A stretch of 64,000 nt of DNA from Massospora cicadina (taxonomy: Eukaryota; Entomophthoromycota; Entomophthoromycetes; Entomophthorales; Entomophthoraceae), in contig JAKSZP010008057.1 of NCBI GenBank assembly GCA_022478985.1, forward strand, positions 62,001-126,000, read 5' to 3'. A program made the position numbers and the translations under genes. Positions 22,263 through 34,900 of this stretch are shown here, one piece after another. The notes below the pieces were generated by a model. The model was not told the origin of the DNA and ran no database searches. It saw only the letters and a list, made by a program, of their open reading frames with translations. Every line of letters starts with the position of its first letter. The first letter of the stretch is position 1.

Positions 22263-23977
22263 CCCCTTGTACCTTTCATTAAGCTCAAAAAAAGCTTTAA
22301 TAAAGTCTTAGGGAAGAAAAGACCAGTGCTTGGCTGCAATGTGTTCCCTCCTTACATTTCCAATAGTAATGGACATTCCATCTCAATTTTAATGCGCTTT
22401 ACAAAATGAAATTATGAGAGGTTATGTATTTCAGAGCTGGCTAGATGGCTATACACACACAAAATAAGCTGTCCAATGGTAAAAACCCCTTCTAAGTCAT
22501 AGTTCCTCTATTACATCAGTTTTCCAGGTGAGTGTGATGCCCGCCTGGATTTAAAAACTATACATATTAAAATCCCAGCGTTAGCCATCAGTCACTGGCT
22601 CTTATTTGTGCCTGTTCCTCAACAACAAGGAACCATGCAACCACCAAGGTCAGGTAAAACAGAAGGTGATGGTGGTTTAGCAGTGCATTAATTTTTAATG
22701 ATGAAACAACTAGAAATAGCCCAAACTTCAAACTGCAACAGGATTGACACCAATAGATTGTGATAATGGATGCCCAGCACACAGGTTATACACTCAAGGT
22801 AAGTATAGAGCCCTATTTAACTAAAAAAAACCTGAAAATGAGAAAAAGACATATTCATAAAGAAAGACAAGCAGGTTTGCATGATGAGTTCCTAAAAAGC
22901 CTTTATTATATTTATATACCATATCTAAATTGAAAATGTAAGGTTTCACCTAAGGGAACAGATAAAATTTTAAATTGAGGTTTGAACTTAAGGGCTCAAC
23001 TTTTTTAAGGTCATATTATATGGATTTCCCTAAACTATTCTTTAAGATCAATCTGCTTAGATAAAAGCTTAAAGTGGGACATTCTGGCTCCAAGCCTTAC
23101 TTAAGAAGGAAGCCCCAAAAACCAACTTGGATTAGATCTGAAGCCGAGATTGAGTTGGAATGCAACAGTTCTGACCCTTGCCATTATGGAGCTTCCCAGA
23201 TTGTCACACTATTGAACTCTCAAACTCTATATTTCAAGAAATGCAGTTTATAAACCTAAAGGCACAATAATTGTTATTTTTTATTCTCTTCATAGTAGTA
23301 ATTATTCTGGTTAAGATCAAATTTGTATTTGATTAAAAATATGTATATGTTTCTAGATGATTAGCATTATAAAATTTATGGACATATAAGGCTGAAGAGT
23401 TTTTTTACAAAAAAGCTTTTTATAAAACAAATATAATAGACTTATTGCTTTGTCTATGAGATATATTAAGCATAGTCTGGCTATACAGAGACACTTGGAA
23501 AACTTGGAGTAGGCCTATTCATTTTTTGCATCTTAATATAATATTATTATATATAACCTACTACTTTATAGCTTTATATATATTATGTAATTTTATGGTA
23601 AAGCGCTAAGTATAATACCATTGCTCTTAACATAAATAACAGCAAAGAAATATATCTTAGAGTAGGTTGTTGCCTTAGTATATAAATCCACATATGTATT
23701 TTTGTTCATTTAATTTGCATAAGTAAAAAATGATAATCTAGAAATTTTAGTAATCAATATATCATCAATGAGCACAATCACATTGCAGGTTTAGAATTTA
23801 ATTTAAAGTTTAATAAGACTCTTTAGAAGTATGTTTCTAGAGAAAAGAGTTTATCTCTTTAATCTGGAATAGAAACTGAGAACTCATTGTATCATATTAT
23901 AAAGATTAGTATAATATTGATACAGTGTACACTAGATAAAGAAGAGAGGTGTATATTAACAAGACTCATCTGAGTAA

Positions 23978-23999
23978 TTGGGACCATCTAGTACTAAAA
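23978..23999 (+). repeat. 22-base LINE tail insertion with target duplication
   Basis: The insert reads ttgggaccatc followed by tagtactaaaa, the terminal part of the LINE1 3' end. It is flanked by a perfect 17-base direct repeat, aagactcatctgagtaa, at 23961-23977 and 24000-24016. This is the structure expected from target-primed reverse transcription that stopped almost at once. Confidence 0.85.
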
Positions 24000-24086
24000 A
24001 AGACTCATCTGAGTAAAGCATCTGTGCCTTAATGAACAATAATTAAGGTCTATGATTAGAAAATTTATGGAAAAGAGATAGGTTTT

Positions 24087-24132
24087 TTTTAGTACTAGAT
24101 GGTCCCAACCCAAGGGGGGATTCATCGATGTA
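24087..24132 (-). repeat. 46-base LINE1 tail insertion with target duplication
   Basis: On the plus strand the insert starts ttttagtactagatggtccc and ends attcatcgatgta. About 45 bases are identical to the end of LINE1 at 10461-10505. A 16-base duplication, aaaagagataggtttt, lies at 24071-24086 and 24133-24148. It is a minus-strand, extremely 5'-truncated copy. Confidence 0.88.
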
Positions 24133-25383
24133 AAAAGAGATAGGTTTTGAGGAATGTTATGAAGATAATATCATAGAATTTGTTTACTAATCTAAATAAA
24201 CTTTTCTCAAAACACGCACATTTTTAGATAGGTGATTAAATTATCTAATTAGAAGTAGGATACTAATTGTAAGCATACAAAGTTAAATTGACTTTATGAC
24301 CTACAAAAGAGTGTAGGGGAATATTGTAGTTACAGAGTTCTTAAAGTTTTAACTGGGTGATAACAATGTATCACATAAATAATGACTACATATACATTTA
24401 ACGCTCCAAAAAGTAAAAAATGTATAAAATAAACCTTTATAGTACAGACTTTGCTTCAGCAAGTTTAATACTAAGCTTTAAATGATGCGCTAAACACCGT
24501 TTAGTTATCATAATCAATCATGTAGCTATCCTTGTCAGGTATAGCCTTACAGTCATACTCAGCAAATATTGCCATATCATAAGGTATTTTCAACAGCATT
24601 ATATACTACTTTGAACTCGAAAAATTGTATAATAAATCACTTACTTTAATGAATGATAAAAACTAAAATTTAGGATGAAAATGTGGGGTAATCTAATAAG
24701 TTGTTTACCTAAAGATTATTAAATTAGTGATTGGACTATTTCTCTTTGCTTAATACTACGGTATTATTTTTTACATCAAGTGCTCTAAAGAAATTATCTA
24801 CACTTTTAAACTTAGCATATATCAGACTCTTTGTATGTTACTTTTGTATTCTCTATCTCCTAAAATATAAATAGAACTATAAATCAAAATTAATTTTCGT
24901 TTTCTTATTCATCGTTTTTAATTTTTTTAGCAGAATTGAGATATGGGTTTTAGGAAAATAAATGGCAAACACTGTATAAATAAAATAATGAAATAGAAAA
25001 TGAATAATGAATAGCCACTTTAAACGTAAGTTAAAACTATGCTAACTTATGTAAACATGGAAGTTTATGGTGGATGAGGGATCAAGTGCAGTAAAATTGA
25101 CCCAAAAATAGTTGACTCGTTTAAATTAATCAGACATCGAAGTCTATCTAAACATAGACCTTAAAGGTGTTACTTTTTTAGAAATAATTTTTAGTTGAGG
25201 TAGCTTATAGAACTAAAAACTATTCTGGTAGTTACTACATCCTAACTTATAGCCTTTTGTAGCCTAAGTTTTATAAAAGGCAAAATTGATAAATTCCGAG
25301 ATATTATTTTTTAATCTAGTCCAGTCCTTTTTCTTCATTTTGTACTAAAAATTTCTTTTCGATACTCCTGAAAGCACTTTATA

Positions 25384-25958
25384 ATGATGGCTTCTGGAAC
25401 CTCTGGTGGGAAGATGCACAAGCCAAGATCTGAGCTTGGTGTAATAACTGCAAATAATGTTGGTCAACTTAAACGTCTTAATTCGGTTCTGTTTCCTGTA
25501 AATTATAGTCCTCAATTCTATAAAGATGTTTTAGAATCTGGTGAATGGGCTAAACTTTGTAAGTGCTCTTATTTTTATTGTAAACCATACTCATTTTATT
25601 TTTTTTCTATAAGGTTATTATAATGATATTTGCGTCGGAGCAGTGTGTTGTCGAAAAAACAATTGCGATAATGATGAGACCTTGGCCAAAGATGAAACTT
25701 CTCTTTATATGATGACGCTCGGTGTTCTTGCTCCTTATCGTCGACTAGGTTTGGGCTCTTTAATGATAAAACACGTTTTCGAGCAATGTCGTGCTGATGG
25801 CTCATTAGTTAAGATATATCTACACGTTCAAGCATCAAACGAAGACGCCCTTAAATTTTTATACAAAATATGGATTTGAGGAAAAAGGAATTGTTCCCAA
25901 CTACTATAAAAATATTAACCCAGCCGACGCCGTTCTATTAGAACGAAAATTGAAGTAA
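25384..25958 (+). CDS. NAA50: N-alpha-acetyltransferase 50 homologue, with one frame break
   Basis: This GNAT-fold enzyme transfers acetyl from acetyl-CoA to protein N-termini beginning with Met; in other eukaryotes it associates with the NatA complex at the ribosome. Exon 1 (25384-25558) starts MMASGTSGGKM and includes LFPVNYSPQFYKDVLESGE; FPV is the substrate-pocket segment. Exon 2 runs from 25614: YYNDICVGAVCCR, LYMMTLGVLAPYRRLGLGS (catalytic Tyr and the acetyl-CoA loop RRLGLG), then IYLHVQASNEDAL with the catalytic His. A run of five T at 25856-25860 is one base too long: removing one T restores KFYTKYGFEEKGIVPNYYKN and the conserved end at the TAA, 25956-25958. All catalytic residues are kept, so the extra T may be a sequencing or assembly slip. 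The ATG at 25387 is an alternative start. Confidence 0.9.
25559..25613 (+). other. 55-base spliceosomal intron in NAA50
   Basis: The donor is GTAAGT at 25559 and the acceptor is TATAAG at 25613, preceded by a long pyrimidine tract. Splicing joins the codon t|gt and gives AKLCYYND, matching the conserved AKL-x-Y-x-ND of the family. The very short length is typical of fungi. Confidence 0.9.
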
Positions 25959-27859
25959 ACTTGTATCTACTATTTAACATGAGCCTACAGAGAAACGCTA
26001 CCTTTGATTTTCAACTTTAGATTATATTCACCTGGTAATGTTAATTCCTTATCCTTTTCCTCGTTTTCCTTCTAATTATTGATAATTTGTAAGGCTGATT
26101 TTTGCTTATGTGTTTCACGCGCAATTTTTATCAACAATGATACTTTCTTTTTTTATGTTCTTGGCGGGTTGCCTCGAACAAATTCATATTTAGTTTATTA
26201 GAATATGTCTTTTGTTTCAACTAATGAAAATTATTTCCCTAGTTATAATGTTTGTAAGCTTTATGCTTTCAAGAGTACACCTATGAAAATCTTCAATATT
26301 ATAAAATACACTGATTACAAATTGAAACTATATTTTACTCAAACAACTTAAACTTGAACGCAAAGTATTCAGCTTTGCATCATATTTGATTTGAAGCTCT
26401 ATAAAATATAAATAATTGTTATACATAACTTGCTTAGATAAGTCATTTATGCTTGTTGAGCTTTACTAATTAAGGGCTTAATAAGTTTAATAAGACAAGT
26501 GTTTTTAAAAGCTTGTACTTTGAAAACCTGAGAAAGCATGAGTTTTTATTTTAACCTATATTTAAATCTTAATCCTTTTTACACACAAAACTCATAGACT
26601 TTTGTAACTATAATAAATTATTTATTGTATTTGTAACACCTGTATTTTGTGCAACTTTATATGGTGTTATATAAATTGCATGCAATTTAAAAATTAGCTT
26701 TATACTATATTTTCTCATATACTAAAGACTATATCTACAACTTTGCTAACAATTAGCATATATGATTAAAGAATTGCATAGCAATAATTATTTTTTATGG
26801 TTAAGCGAGTTTTGCTTTAAACAAAATGTCTTATCTACTATTTATCATTTAGTACTAGTTAGTCCCAACTCCAGGAGTATCACTAGAGTTTGATTCAAAA
26901 TATTTATGATCTAATATAGAAACAAATATATACAATTGCTGACCCGCCTGTTAAAGTGACTCGCCTAAACAGACAACAAATGAAGTTTAGCTGGTGACAA
27001 ATTTAACTACTGCTATGGTATAGTATGAATGCCAAGGTAGGAAAATTTGATGATGGAATGTCAGAAGTGCTTGGTTGATTAGACAATAAAAGTAAGAAGT
27101 TTCTAATTTCAGTTAGATCAATAATTTTGTGATTTACAATTGTCTTCTCAGCACACTTTATATAAGAGTAATTTGGTTAAAGAGGCAGTAAAATAGCAGA
27201 TGACTTTAGTGAGGTGGAACATCATTAATCTGACAGCACCTATAATATCTGAAGTAAGAGGTAACTGCTGAATAAGTTATCTTAAAGATGCTACATCGTT
27301 AAAAACATCTAGGAAAATATGATTTAGAAAACTAGCCTCTAAGGTTAAAAACATTGCATCGAGTTTGAGTTTTTACACAGAAAAGAAGCAAGCCCAGCCG
27401 ACAACTAATAAGTCGATTTTCTAATTTTTGAGAAAAATTGGCATGTTAGTGTTTTGAGGCACTGACCAATAAGTAATTTTTTTAATAAAAACCTAAAATA
27501 ATTTTATTTCTATAGAATTCTTAAAGTAACAGACAAGTATTAAATATTAGATTATTTCACATTATTTATGATACTTATGAAAAGACTAAAATTAACAAAA
27601 TTTAAATTTATATAGTTTCATATATTTTCTATAAGATGATAAAATCTAATTTTAACACATTTATGTAGAGGATATGCCATCATCAATGATGATTAAAAAA
27701 CAGAAATTAATTTATAGTATCATTTTAGATTTAAATTGTGTAAACCTTATTTTTAGTTCTATCTTGATATCCTAAATACTGTCACTAGCTATGTTCCACG
27801 CATGTCAGCTGTTGATAAACAGAGTTTGATCTGTATCATTATAATCAATTGTTCCTGTT
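25959..27859. other. AT-rich DNA downstream of NAA50
   Basis: Apart from the short tail-like insertion at 26849-26900, I see no gene, tandem repeat or LTR. Several AATAAA-like words (for example near 26609) could serve NAA50 polyadenylation. Confidence 0.45.
26849..26900 (-). repeat. About 52-base degenerate LINE tail insertion
   Basis: On the plus strand the insert starts ttagtactagttagtcccaa, a diverged version of the LINE1 end (agtactagatggtcccaa). Near-perfect 10-base repeats, tatttatcat at 26839-26848 and tatttatgat at 26901-26910, look like an aged target duplication. Confidence 0.5.
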
Positions 27860-28448
27860 TGTTGCAATTCTGATATGACTGGATGATATGCTCTAAGATG
27901 TTACAGTGGAATGAGTCAAATCCACTGAGCCTGATTATGAGTTACAATTATCAAGCACCCTAGGATGAGGTAACATTGGGTTGGAAAGGTATATTGGGTC
28001 GCCTCTGAATTGGGTGATAGTTTGAAGTCAATGAATGATAAATAATGAGATGTTGATGTATGACAAATATTAAGTAAATTGCCTTGAACTAGGGTGATCA
28101 TGAATTTAATAGATAATGAACTCTACTGGAACCAATGAGAATATGGTGGAACATATATTCTAAGTAAAAGGGTCAGTATCAACTGAGGTTGCTGAGATAT
28201 CAGCAAGATGAGAATATTGAAAGGAGATGTTGTTAGTAATAGAGAGAGCGGAGAAGAGAGTGTCCACTGAAATTATTAAAGATTAATAAAGAAGTATCAT
28301 CAGAGCAATAGCTCCTATTTATTATATTTTATTATTTTATGTGTGTGAAGGACCAATAATCTCCACATCATCTGTTGTATTTCTCAGTGGGCTTGACCCT
28401 GCACAAAAACCCTTCAGCATATCTCAATAATCTGCCAAAATTATAACA
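27860..28448 (+). repeat. 5' LTR of element C, with primer-binding site
   Basis: The LTR is about 589 bases, starts TGTTGCAATTCTG and ends TTATAACA. The primer-binding site TGGTGCTCACTACAGAGGGC follows at 28450-28469. The homologous 3' LTR is split by element D. Confidence 0.87.
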
Positions 28449-28529
28449 GTGGTGCTCACTACAGAGGGCTCATTGATCAATCACAAAAAATCTTCAGCCA
28501 CTGGCCATAGTGCATCAGGATTGCTCTGA

Positions 28530-29640
28530 CAAGGGATCTTCCCAATATGCTGCACCAGTTGAATATGCAGAACTCAAGCTTGCCTTGGATGCTGTGCTCA
28601 AATGGAAGGAGGAGCTTCTGCAGGAGGTTTGTATTGATAAGTTGCCTCCATTTGATCATGATAGGAACATCCACAGTTTCTTTAACTGATTTGAGTTTGC
28701 AACAGAAGGAGCTTCAGATTGGCATAAAGTGAAATTATTAATATCCACTTTGGATGTTGAAAGTGCTGACCAAGTTATTTGCTATCTTCCCAATGGTTCC
28801 ATTACATACCAGAAAGTGAATAATACTGTGCTGCAGTTGTTTGGAGGAACCATGAAGATGTTGCAGTAGAAGGCTGAGTTATTGACCATTGGGTTTCAGT
28901 GTAATGAGACCCTCACCATGTTTGCTGATCGATTTATAGTGGAAGCTCATGTGTTACTCAGGGCAGGGTTTTTATCTAAATCCAACATATGCATAGCAAT
29001 GAATTCCACAGTAAAGCCATACCATGACCTTTTCAATGTCATGGCTCCATATTTAGAGAATGATGCACCCTTGCGTAAAATTTCCTAAATTTTATGCCAT
29101 CTATCCGCTACCTTTCCTACACCCAATACAGAGCAAAAGCCTACTGCCTCTGCTGCTGGACTTTCTTTTTTGGGGGAATTATCCTGCCCTGTTCAGTGTC
29201 CGTTTAGCAACCCCCAGCCTTATTATCATTACATGTTTCACTACCAACTGAGTTGCCATCAACAGTTCAACTATTGGGCAGGGCCTGTTTACACCAATTG
29301 ACCCCAGTCCAACTTTTGGTGTGGCCCATCTTACAACAATCATGGATGCAGTTTCTATAGGGTCAATTGTTTTGAGTGAGGTTGCTCTGGGCACCTTGCA
29401 AGAGGTTCCCCAATCGTCAGGTCCATTATTTAACACAGGATCAGTACACTCAGGTAAAAGTCAGAGTGGAAGACAGAGAAGACTCTTTACCCTTACTACC
29501 TTGACCCAAAATGTCCCACCTGAACTTATCCACATACAATTAGTAGAAGTCCCTCAGTACAATGATGCATTCCTATATCAGCAGCCAGTTGGAGGGGTGA
29601 AAGTACTGACACAAGCGCCAACCAAGGACATGGCATAAGT
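28530..29640 (+). pseudogene. Gag of element C
   Basis: Readable capsid-like stretches are DWHKVKLLISTLDVESADQV (about 28718-28780), QKVNNTVLQLFGG, and MFADRFIVEAHVLLRAGFLS (about 28918-28977). This is the alpha-helical pattern of Ty3-type capsids. The C-terminal part is Tyr/Gln/Asn-rich (near 29200-29330). No intact zinc knuckle was found. Several stops and at least three frame changes are present. Confidence 0.6.
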
Positions 29641-29739
29641 AGGACCCATAGGAGCAACTGAAGCCTTATGCCTGTCAGATGTTTGACCAACTTTCTACAG
29701 ATGAACCAGATCCATCCACTGATGCGCCTCTCTTAAAAG

Positions 29740-30798
29740 GGGTAAACGCTGCCCTCCCTGTGGACACTATTGTTAAAGAGTACCCTAGAGTTGGGGAGGT
29801 TATTATGAGCTTCCTAGGGAAAAAAATCCATTAAATGTCCACATTGTAAACAAACGATATAAAGCTTACTCTGAGTGTACATACTGTGACATTGTCATAG
29901 CAAAACCCATGTACGCGCTATAATTATTATGGGAACCCCAGTTAACATAGTGTCCACAAAGTTATGGGTGAAGTTGGCACTAAAGCCTGATGTGGAACAT
30001 CATATGTTGTATGGGACTGAGGGTGCAGAAAGAACAGTCTCTGAAGGGGCTTACAGCATGCTGCCCTTGCAGTTTGGGTCAATTGCCATTGTAGCCCCAG
30101 CAATAGTGCTACTGAAAAATAATTATGCCCCGTTAATTGGAACACTTTTATGCGCCATTTTGGGGATGTTGTTGATACAATGGCGGAGACCTTTAAAATT
30201 CTGGGACAGCGGATCTCAATCTACTTTACCTCCAGTGGAGTGCCAAAGGATCCAGTGCTCATGGGTCATATTAACCTTGCATATGGTGATGGGGCGATTC
30301 TGGTTCATTATCATCAACTAAGGAGAAAGACCCAAGCCCTTCCCTATCAAATATATGAATATCAAAGGCTACCACTTAAAGTTGCTGGCCCTATATCTGT
30401 CCCCTCTGGACACCAAGTAATAATAAACACCAAGTTAGAGGTGGAAGTGCCTGCTGGGCTTTATGGGGAGGTCATTGGGCCCTATCAGCAATCGCAGCTT
30501 GGGCCCCACATGGCCTCAGGCATTATACTCCTGTGGCATGGTGAGATCAAGGTTTTGGAAGTGAATCTCCAGAATGAACCAATGCAAATCTGCTGGCACC
30601 ACGTAGTGGCATATTTACATTTGATCCCAGTTGAGGAGGTCCTTAGGGTTCATGAGTTTGGGTCACTGGATGAATTCGGTCTGCTCATTGAACCACAGTT
30701 TGGAGTAATGGCAGTTGTAACATGTGAAAATTTAATGGGGTTATCATAAGACCATAAAGATCAGGTGGAAGCCTTATTTTCAAAATAAAAAGAATCTT
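29740..30798 (+). pseudogene. Element C protease and dUTPase-like domain
   Basis: The protease region reads AIIIMGTPVNIVSTKLW at about 29919. The position of the catalytic Asp is occupied by Ile, so protease is dead. After a frame change an open stretch 30150-30749 (199 residues) completes protease (GDVVDTMAETFKILGQRI). At residues 71-162 (30360-30635) it carries a dUTPase-like barrel: PLKVAGPISVPSGHQVII, TKLEVEVPAGLYGEVIG, ASGIILLWHGEIKVLEVN, AYLHLIPVEE. The order of strands follows dUTPase motifs 1 to 4, but the motif-3 loop lacks its Asp. The domain leads into the RT linker, where element E has inserted after KES. Confidence 0.62.
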
Positions 30799-31920
30799 TG
30801 ATAAAAGAAAACATCAAGTTAGAATTAGACAAGCCTGCCAGCCTAGGTGCTGGAGCACCCAAATGGCAAACCAGAATGCCAAAGGCACTGCTGCTGGTAT
30901 GATGGATATGAAACTAGAGGGGAGTTTCGCCAATAGCTGCTGATGAGCCAGAATCTCGTACAGGCACTAAATGAAATACCAGATGAACATGGACATTAAC
31001 CCCAAGGAGTGTGTGAGTGCCAGTGGAAAGGGCGGTTTATTTTTCAACATAAAAAACTAAATTTTGGGGAAATGTTTTTTTAATGGAAGATAAAGGAAGA
31101 AAAAAACCAACAATTTTCTCAGTGCGATGCAACTGATTAAATAGTGGTCAATTGATGCAGAAACAAGCAGGGATTGGATCCCTCAAGTTTGAACTAACCA
31201 ACGAATTATTTGGGGATGGGGGCAGATAAGCTCAATAGGAATTAACATTGAAGGATTTGGTGGCAGGCCAAGTTGCTGTTGGTTTGACCTCAAACGCCCA
31301 AACCGATACTTGACTGCATTTATGGTGGTTGGCATGATGGTGTCTGGCCTGATGAGCAATGGGAATCCCCCAAGTCCACCCCACGTAAGGGAAGTCCCAA
31401 TTGGTTGGGAACAGGTTCAGGATGCCCAACCTGCCCATGCTCAGTCACTGGACCATTCGTTCAGTCAAAAGTGCTGCATCAGCTGCAGCTCCCAATTTTC
31501 CAGATGGGAGCTGCACATTGGGATCATCCCTGATGATTTTGGGAGGGTGTTAATTTTGATGATTGCACTGCTGAGCAAATCAAAAACGTTTGGGATTCTA
31601 GCCAATAATTCAATCTTCATCCCTTTTTTGACTATGCGGATTCCAATTGTCAGGCTTGATTTCCATCAGTTTTATACCAATCGACTCTAATTCAGTGATC
31701 TTGGCACAGATTTCCTTAATCTGGCTAATGAGTTCAGCCAAGGTGAGCGAAGGTACAGGGGGAGGGGTCCAAAGAGGGAAGGCCATTACCCAGCGCTTGT
31801 CTATCATGTGGGTGAGGTCGCCCTGGGCGACAAGGGGTATAGCCGCCCTCTTCAGCCCCTTTTGCTCGGAATTGGGAAGAGCAACCAATCTATGCACAGG
31901 GGACATTCCCTATACTTACA
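30799..31920 (-). repeat. 3' LTR of element E
   Basis: This copy is about 1.1 kb and nearly collinear with 35671-36785. Both contain gatgatggatatgaa-like blocks and end (plus strand) in ACTTACA. Small differences are scattered through it. Confidence 0.87.
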
Positions 31921-31938
31921 TTACCCTTTCCTTTTTCC

Positions 31939-34900
31939 AAAGGAAGGGCACCACCACTGGGAAACTACATGAGGGCCACATTTTTATGAGCCTTGGGCAG
32001 ATTGATCACCATTACCGTTGCAACTTAATTTGGGGGGGACAGGGAGCATCAGAGTGGGACTCATGAAATGCTTCAATCAGTTCTATGCAATTAGCGCAAT
32101 CCCAAGCCTTATCCCAACTGTTCCCATAAGCCAGATTCCCCTTCCATGCAATGAGATACTGAACCAACCGCCAGGATTTGTGAGATGCCAAGATGTTTCC
32201 ACCTCAGCTTCCTCTGTATCCTCGATCACATTTGGTTTGGGTTCAGTGGGAATGATCCCCTTGAATGGAGACAACTGGGACACATGGAAGATGGGGTGTT
32301 TTTTTCAATGAGCTGGCAGTTTTAACTGGAAAGCACTATTACCCAAGTCTTCTACCACCAGATGGGGACCCAGCGCTTGCTTGTAAACTTCTGGGAAGGC
32401 ATCTGCATCTGCAAATGGTGAGTATCTAACATAACATGCAAACCCATCACAATATTGTATCCAGGAAGTTGTTTACAATCTGCAAACCATTTATAATCAT
32501 CTATAGCCTTTTGTGAGATGCTCTCGCACCAAGGACTGGGTAGACCAAATATGCTCAACATGATCTGTGGCAGCAGGGACCTCTGGATGTAGACAGGGAC
32601 CAACCGAGAAAGGTGGGTTATAACCCAACATCACTTAATAGGGAAAAACCCTATAGAAGCGTGAGTACCGTTATTATAGGAAAATTGGCAAAAGGGAGGA
32701 CATTGGCCCAGGTATCTTGTGCGGCTGACGCGTAACAATGCAAATACTGTTCCAAAATTTGGTTAACCCACTAAGTTTGTCCATCAGACTGGAGATGGTA
32801 TGCAATGGATCAGTAGGGGGTGATTTTTAAAAATAGTTAAAAGCTCATTCCAAAACTGCACTGTAAATTGGGGTCCACGGTCACTGATGATTCCTGCGGA
32901 AGACCAAACATAGAGAACACATGGTGTACAAAGAGGCGAGCAGTTTCTTCTGACGTGATTGTGGAAGCACAGAGAATAAATAGAGAAAATTTGCTGAAGC
33001 AATTGACCACAACCATCACCACTGTAAACCCCTTTGAACAGGGGTGTTTGACAACAAAATCCACAGACACCAATGTCCATGGACCCTCCTCCTGTTGTAA
33101 GGAATGTAGGAGGCCATTTCTTCCTGAGAGGTCCAACTTGGCTCAAGAGCAGGTAACACAATCGGCGATCCAGGCTGGGACTTCTTTAGTTAACCCCGCC
33201 CAGTTATAAGTCCACTTGATCAATTCAATGCATTTCTTGTTGCCCAGATGGCCGATTGTGGGAGGGTCATGATGCGCATGAAACACATCAATTCTAAGGG
33301 AAGGAGGAACCCAAACCATGACCTAAAATAAATGAGGCCCCTCACCAAGGAATACAGGGAATGTTTATGGGTTTAAAGGGATAATTGATTAAGTAACTCC
33401 ACTGCTTCAGGGCAGGACATCTAAGCTGCCAAAACCCATGAAATGAGCGGAGCATCCAGAGCCAAATCTACTGAGGCGACCACAGGCTAACAATAGATAG
33501 GATTTGGGTGGTGGGGATCACAGTAACCAAGTCTGCTTCCTCTGAATCCATGGGGCAATGAGCCAGGTTATGATTAAGAAAGTTGGGAAGCACATTCAGT
33601 GCACCTTTAACGAATTTGTATCTAAAATTGAAGCTGCATAAATCCTGATAAGTATGAGCCTGTCTATGTGCCAATTTTTGAGGTTTCCAGAAATATAAAA
33701 GGGTTTGTTGGTCTGTATGCACAGCTAACTCATGCTGGGCTCCCTGTAACAGGTACCGCCAATGAGTCAATGCCCATGCTACAGATGTCAATTCCTTATC
33801 ATAAATGGCCCATAATTGCTCAGTTGAAATATATTTCTTGGAAAAGTAAGCAACCAGATGTTCTAAGCCATCATGCTCCTAGAGCAGAACTGCTACTGCT
33901 GAAGCATCACAAGCAACGATATACAGCTTAGTGGGGTCCACATGTTTTAGAATAGGGGGTGATAAGAATACTTCTTTAATTGATTTAAACGCCTGCTGGC
34001 ATTCAGAGGTCCAGCGGAAAGGCACATTCTTGCCCGTGAGGGGGTGGAGAGGAGCAGCTAACTGGGAAAGGGTTGGGGGAAATTTATATAGGAAAATAAT
34101 AGTACCCAAGAAACTCTGTAATTGTTTCTGGGTTGTTGGAGTTGGCCACTTGTAGATGACATCTAACTTGGGCGGGATCACGTACCCATCTTTTAAGACC
34201 AAGTTCCCAAGAAAGGTAACTTTCTCCTTATAAAACTTGAATTTTGAAGGCTTGAAAAACAGGCCCGTTTTGTGAAAAACAGACACGACCACTTCTAAGT
34301 CTTTAGCGTGTTGTTTGGGAGTTGGAGAATGAACCAGAATGTCATCAATGTATGTGACCGCGCATTTAAATTGAAGGTCGCCCAGCACACTATCAATCAT
34401 TTGTTGAAAGGTGGCTGGCGTGTTCTTCAGCCCAAAGGGCATTACGCGGAACTGAAAGATACCTCATTTGGTATGAATCGCAGTAAGCCATTCTTGACCT
34501 TCCATTACCCTTATTTGGTTAAAGGCATTGATGAGATCAAGTTTGGAAAACACGTGAGACTTTGCAATCGCTTGACTGATAGTCTGTTCAAGGGGCAAAG
34601 AGTAGGGATCACTCACTGTAATTTTATTTAGGTGGCCATAATCCATGCAAGGGCGGAGAGAACCATGGACTTCTAAGCAAAAACAATGAGGGAGGCAATT
34701 GGTGACGTCTCTTTAAACAACAAACCTTTCTTGAGCATATTGTCTAACCAGGTGTTAAGAGCAACCTCCTCTTCTGCCGTGTGCAGATACAAAGGGCAGT
34801 TGATGTTCACCAACTGAACCGTTGTTCAGAATACTAAGTCGAAAATAGTGTGGGGGAGAAGATGGTCCACCTTCTCAGAATTGAAGATACTCCAATAGCA

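Larger units (their letters stand above)
22263..25383. other. AT-rich intergenic DNA upstream of NAA50
   Basis: I find no credible coding frame, RNA gene or LTR element. The only structures seen are two short LINE-tail insertions at 23978-23999 and 24087-24132. The last few hundred bases presumably hold the NAA50 promoter; no specific element could be identified. Confidence 0.5.

Noticed and set aside
22588..22782. 64-residue minus-strand frame in AT-rich intergenic DNA
   Set aside because: Short, low-complexity and without any conserved motif or context.
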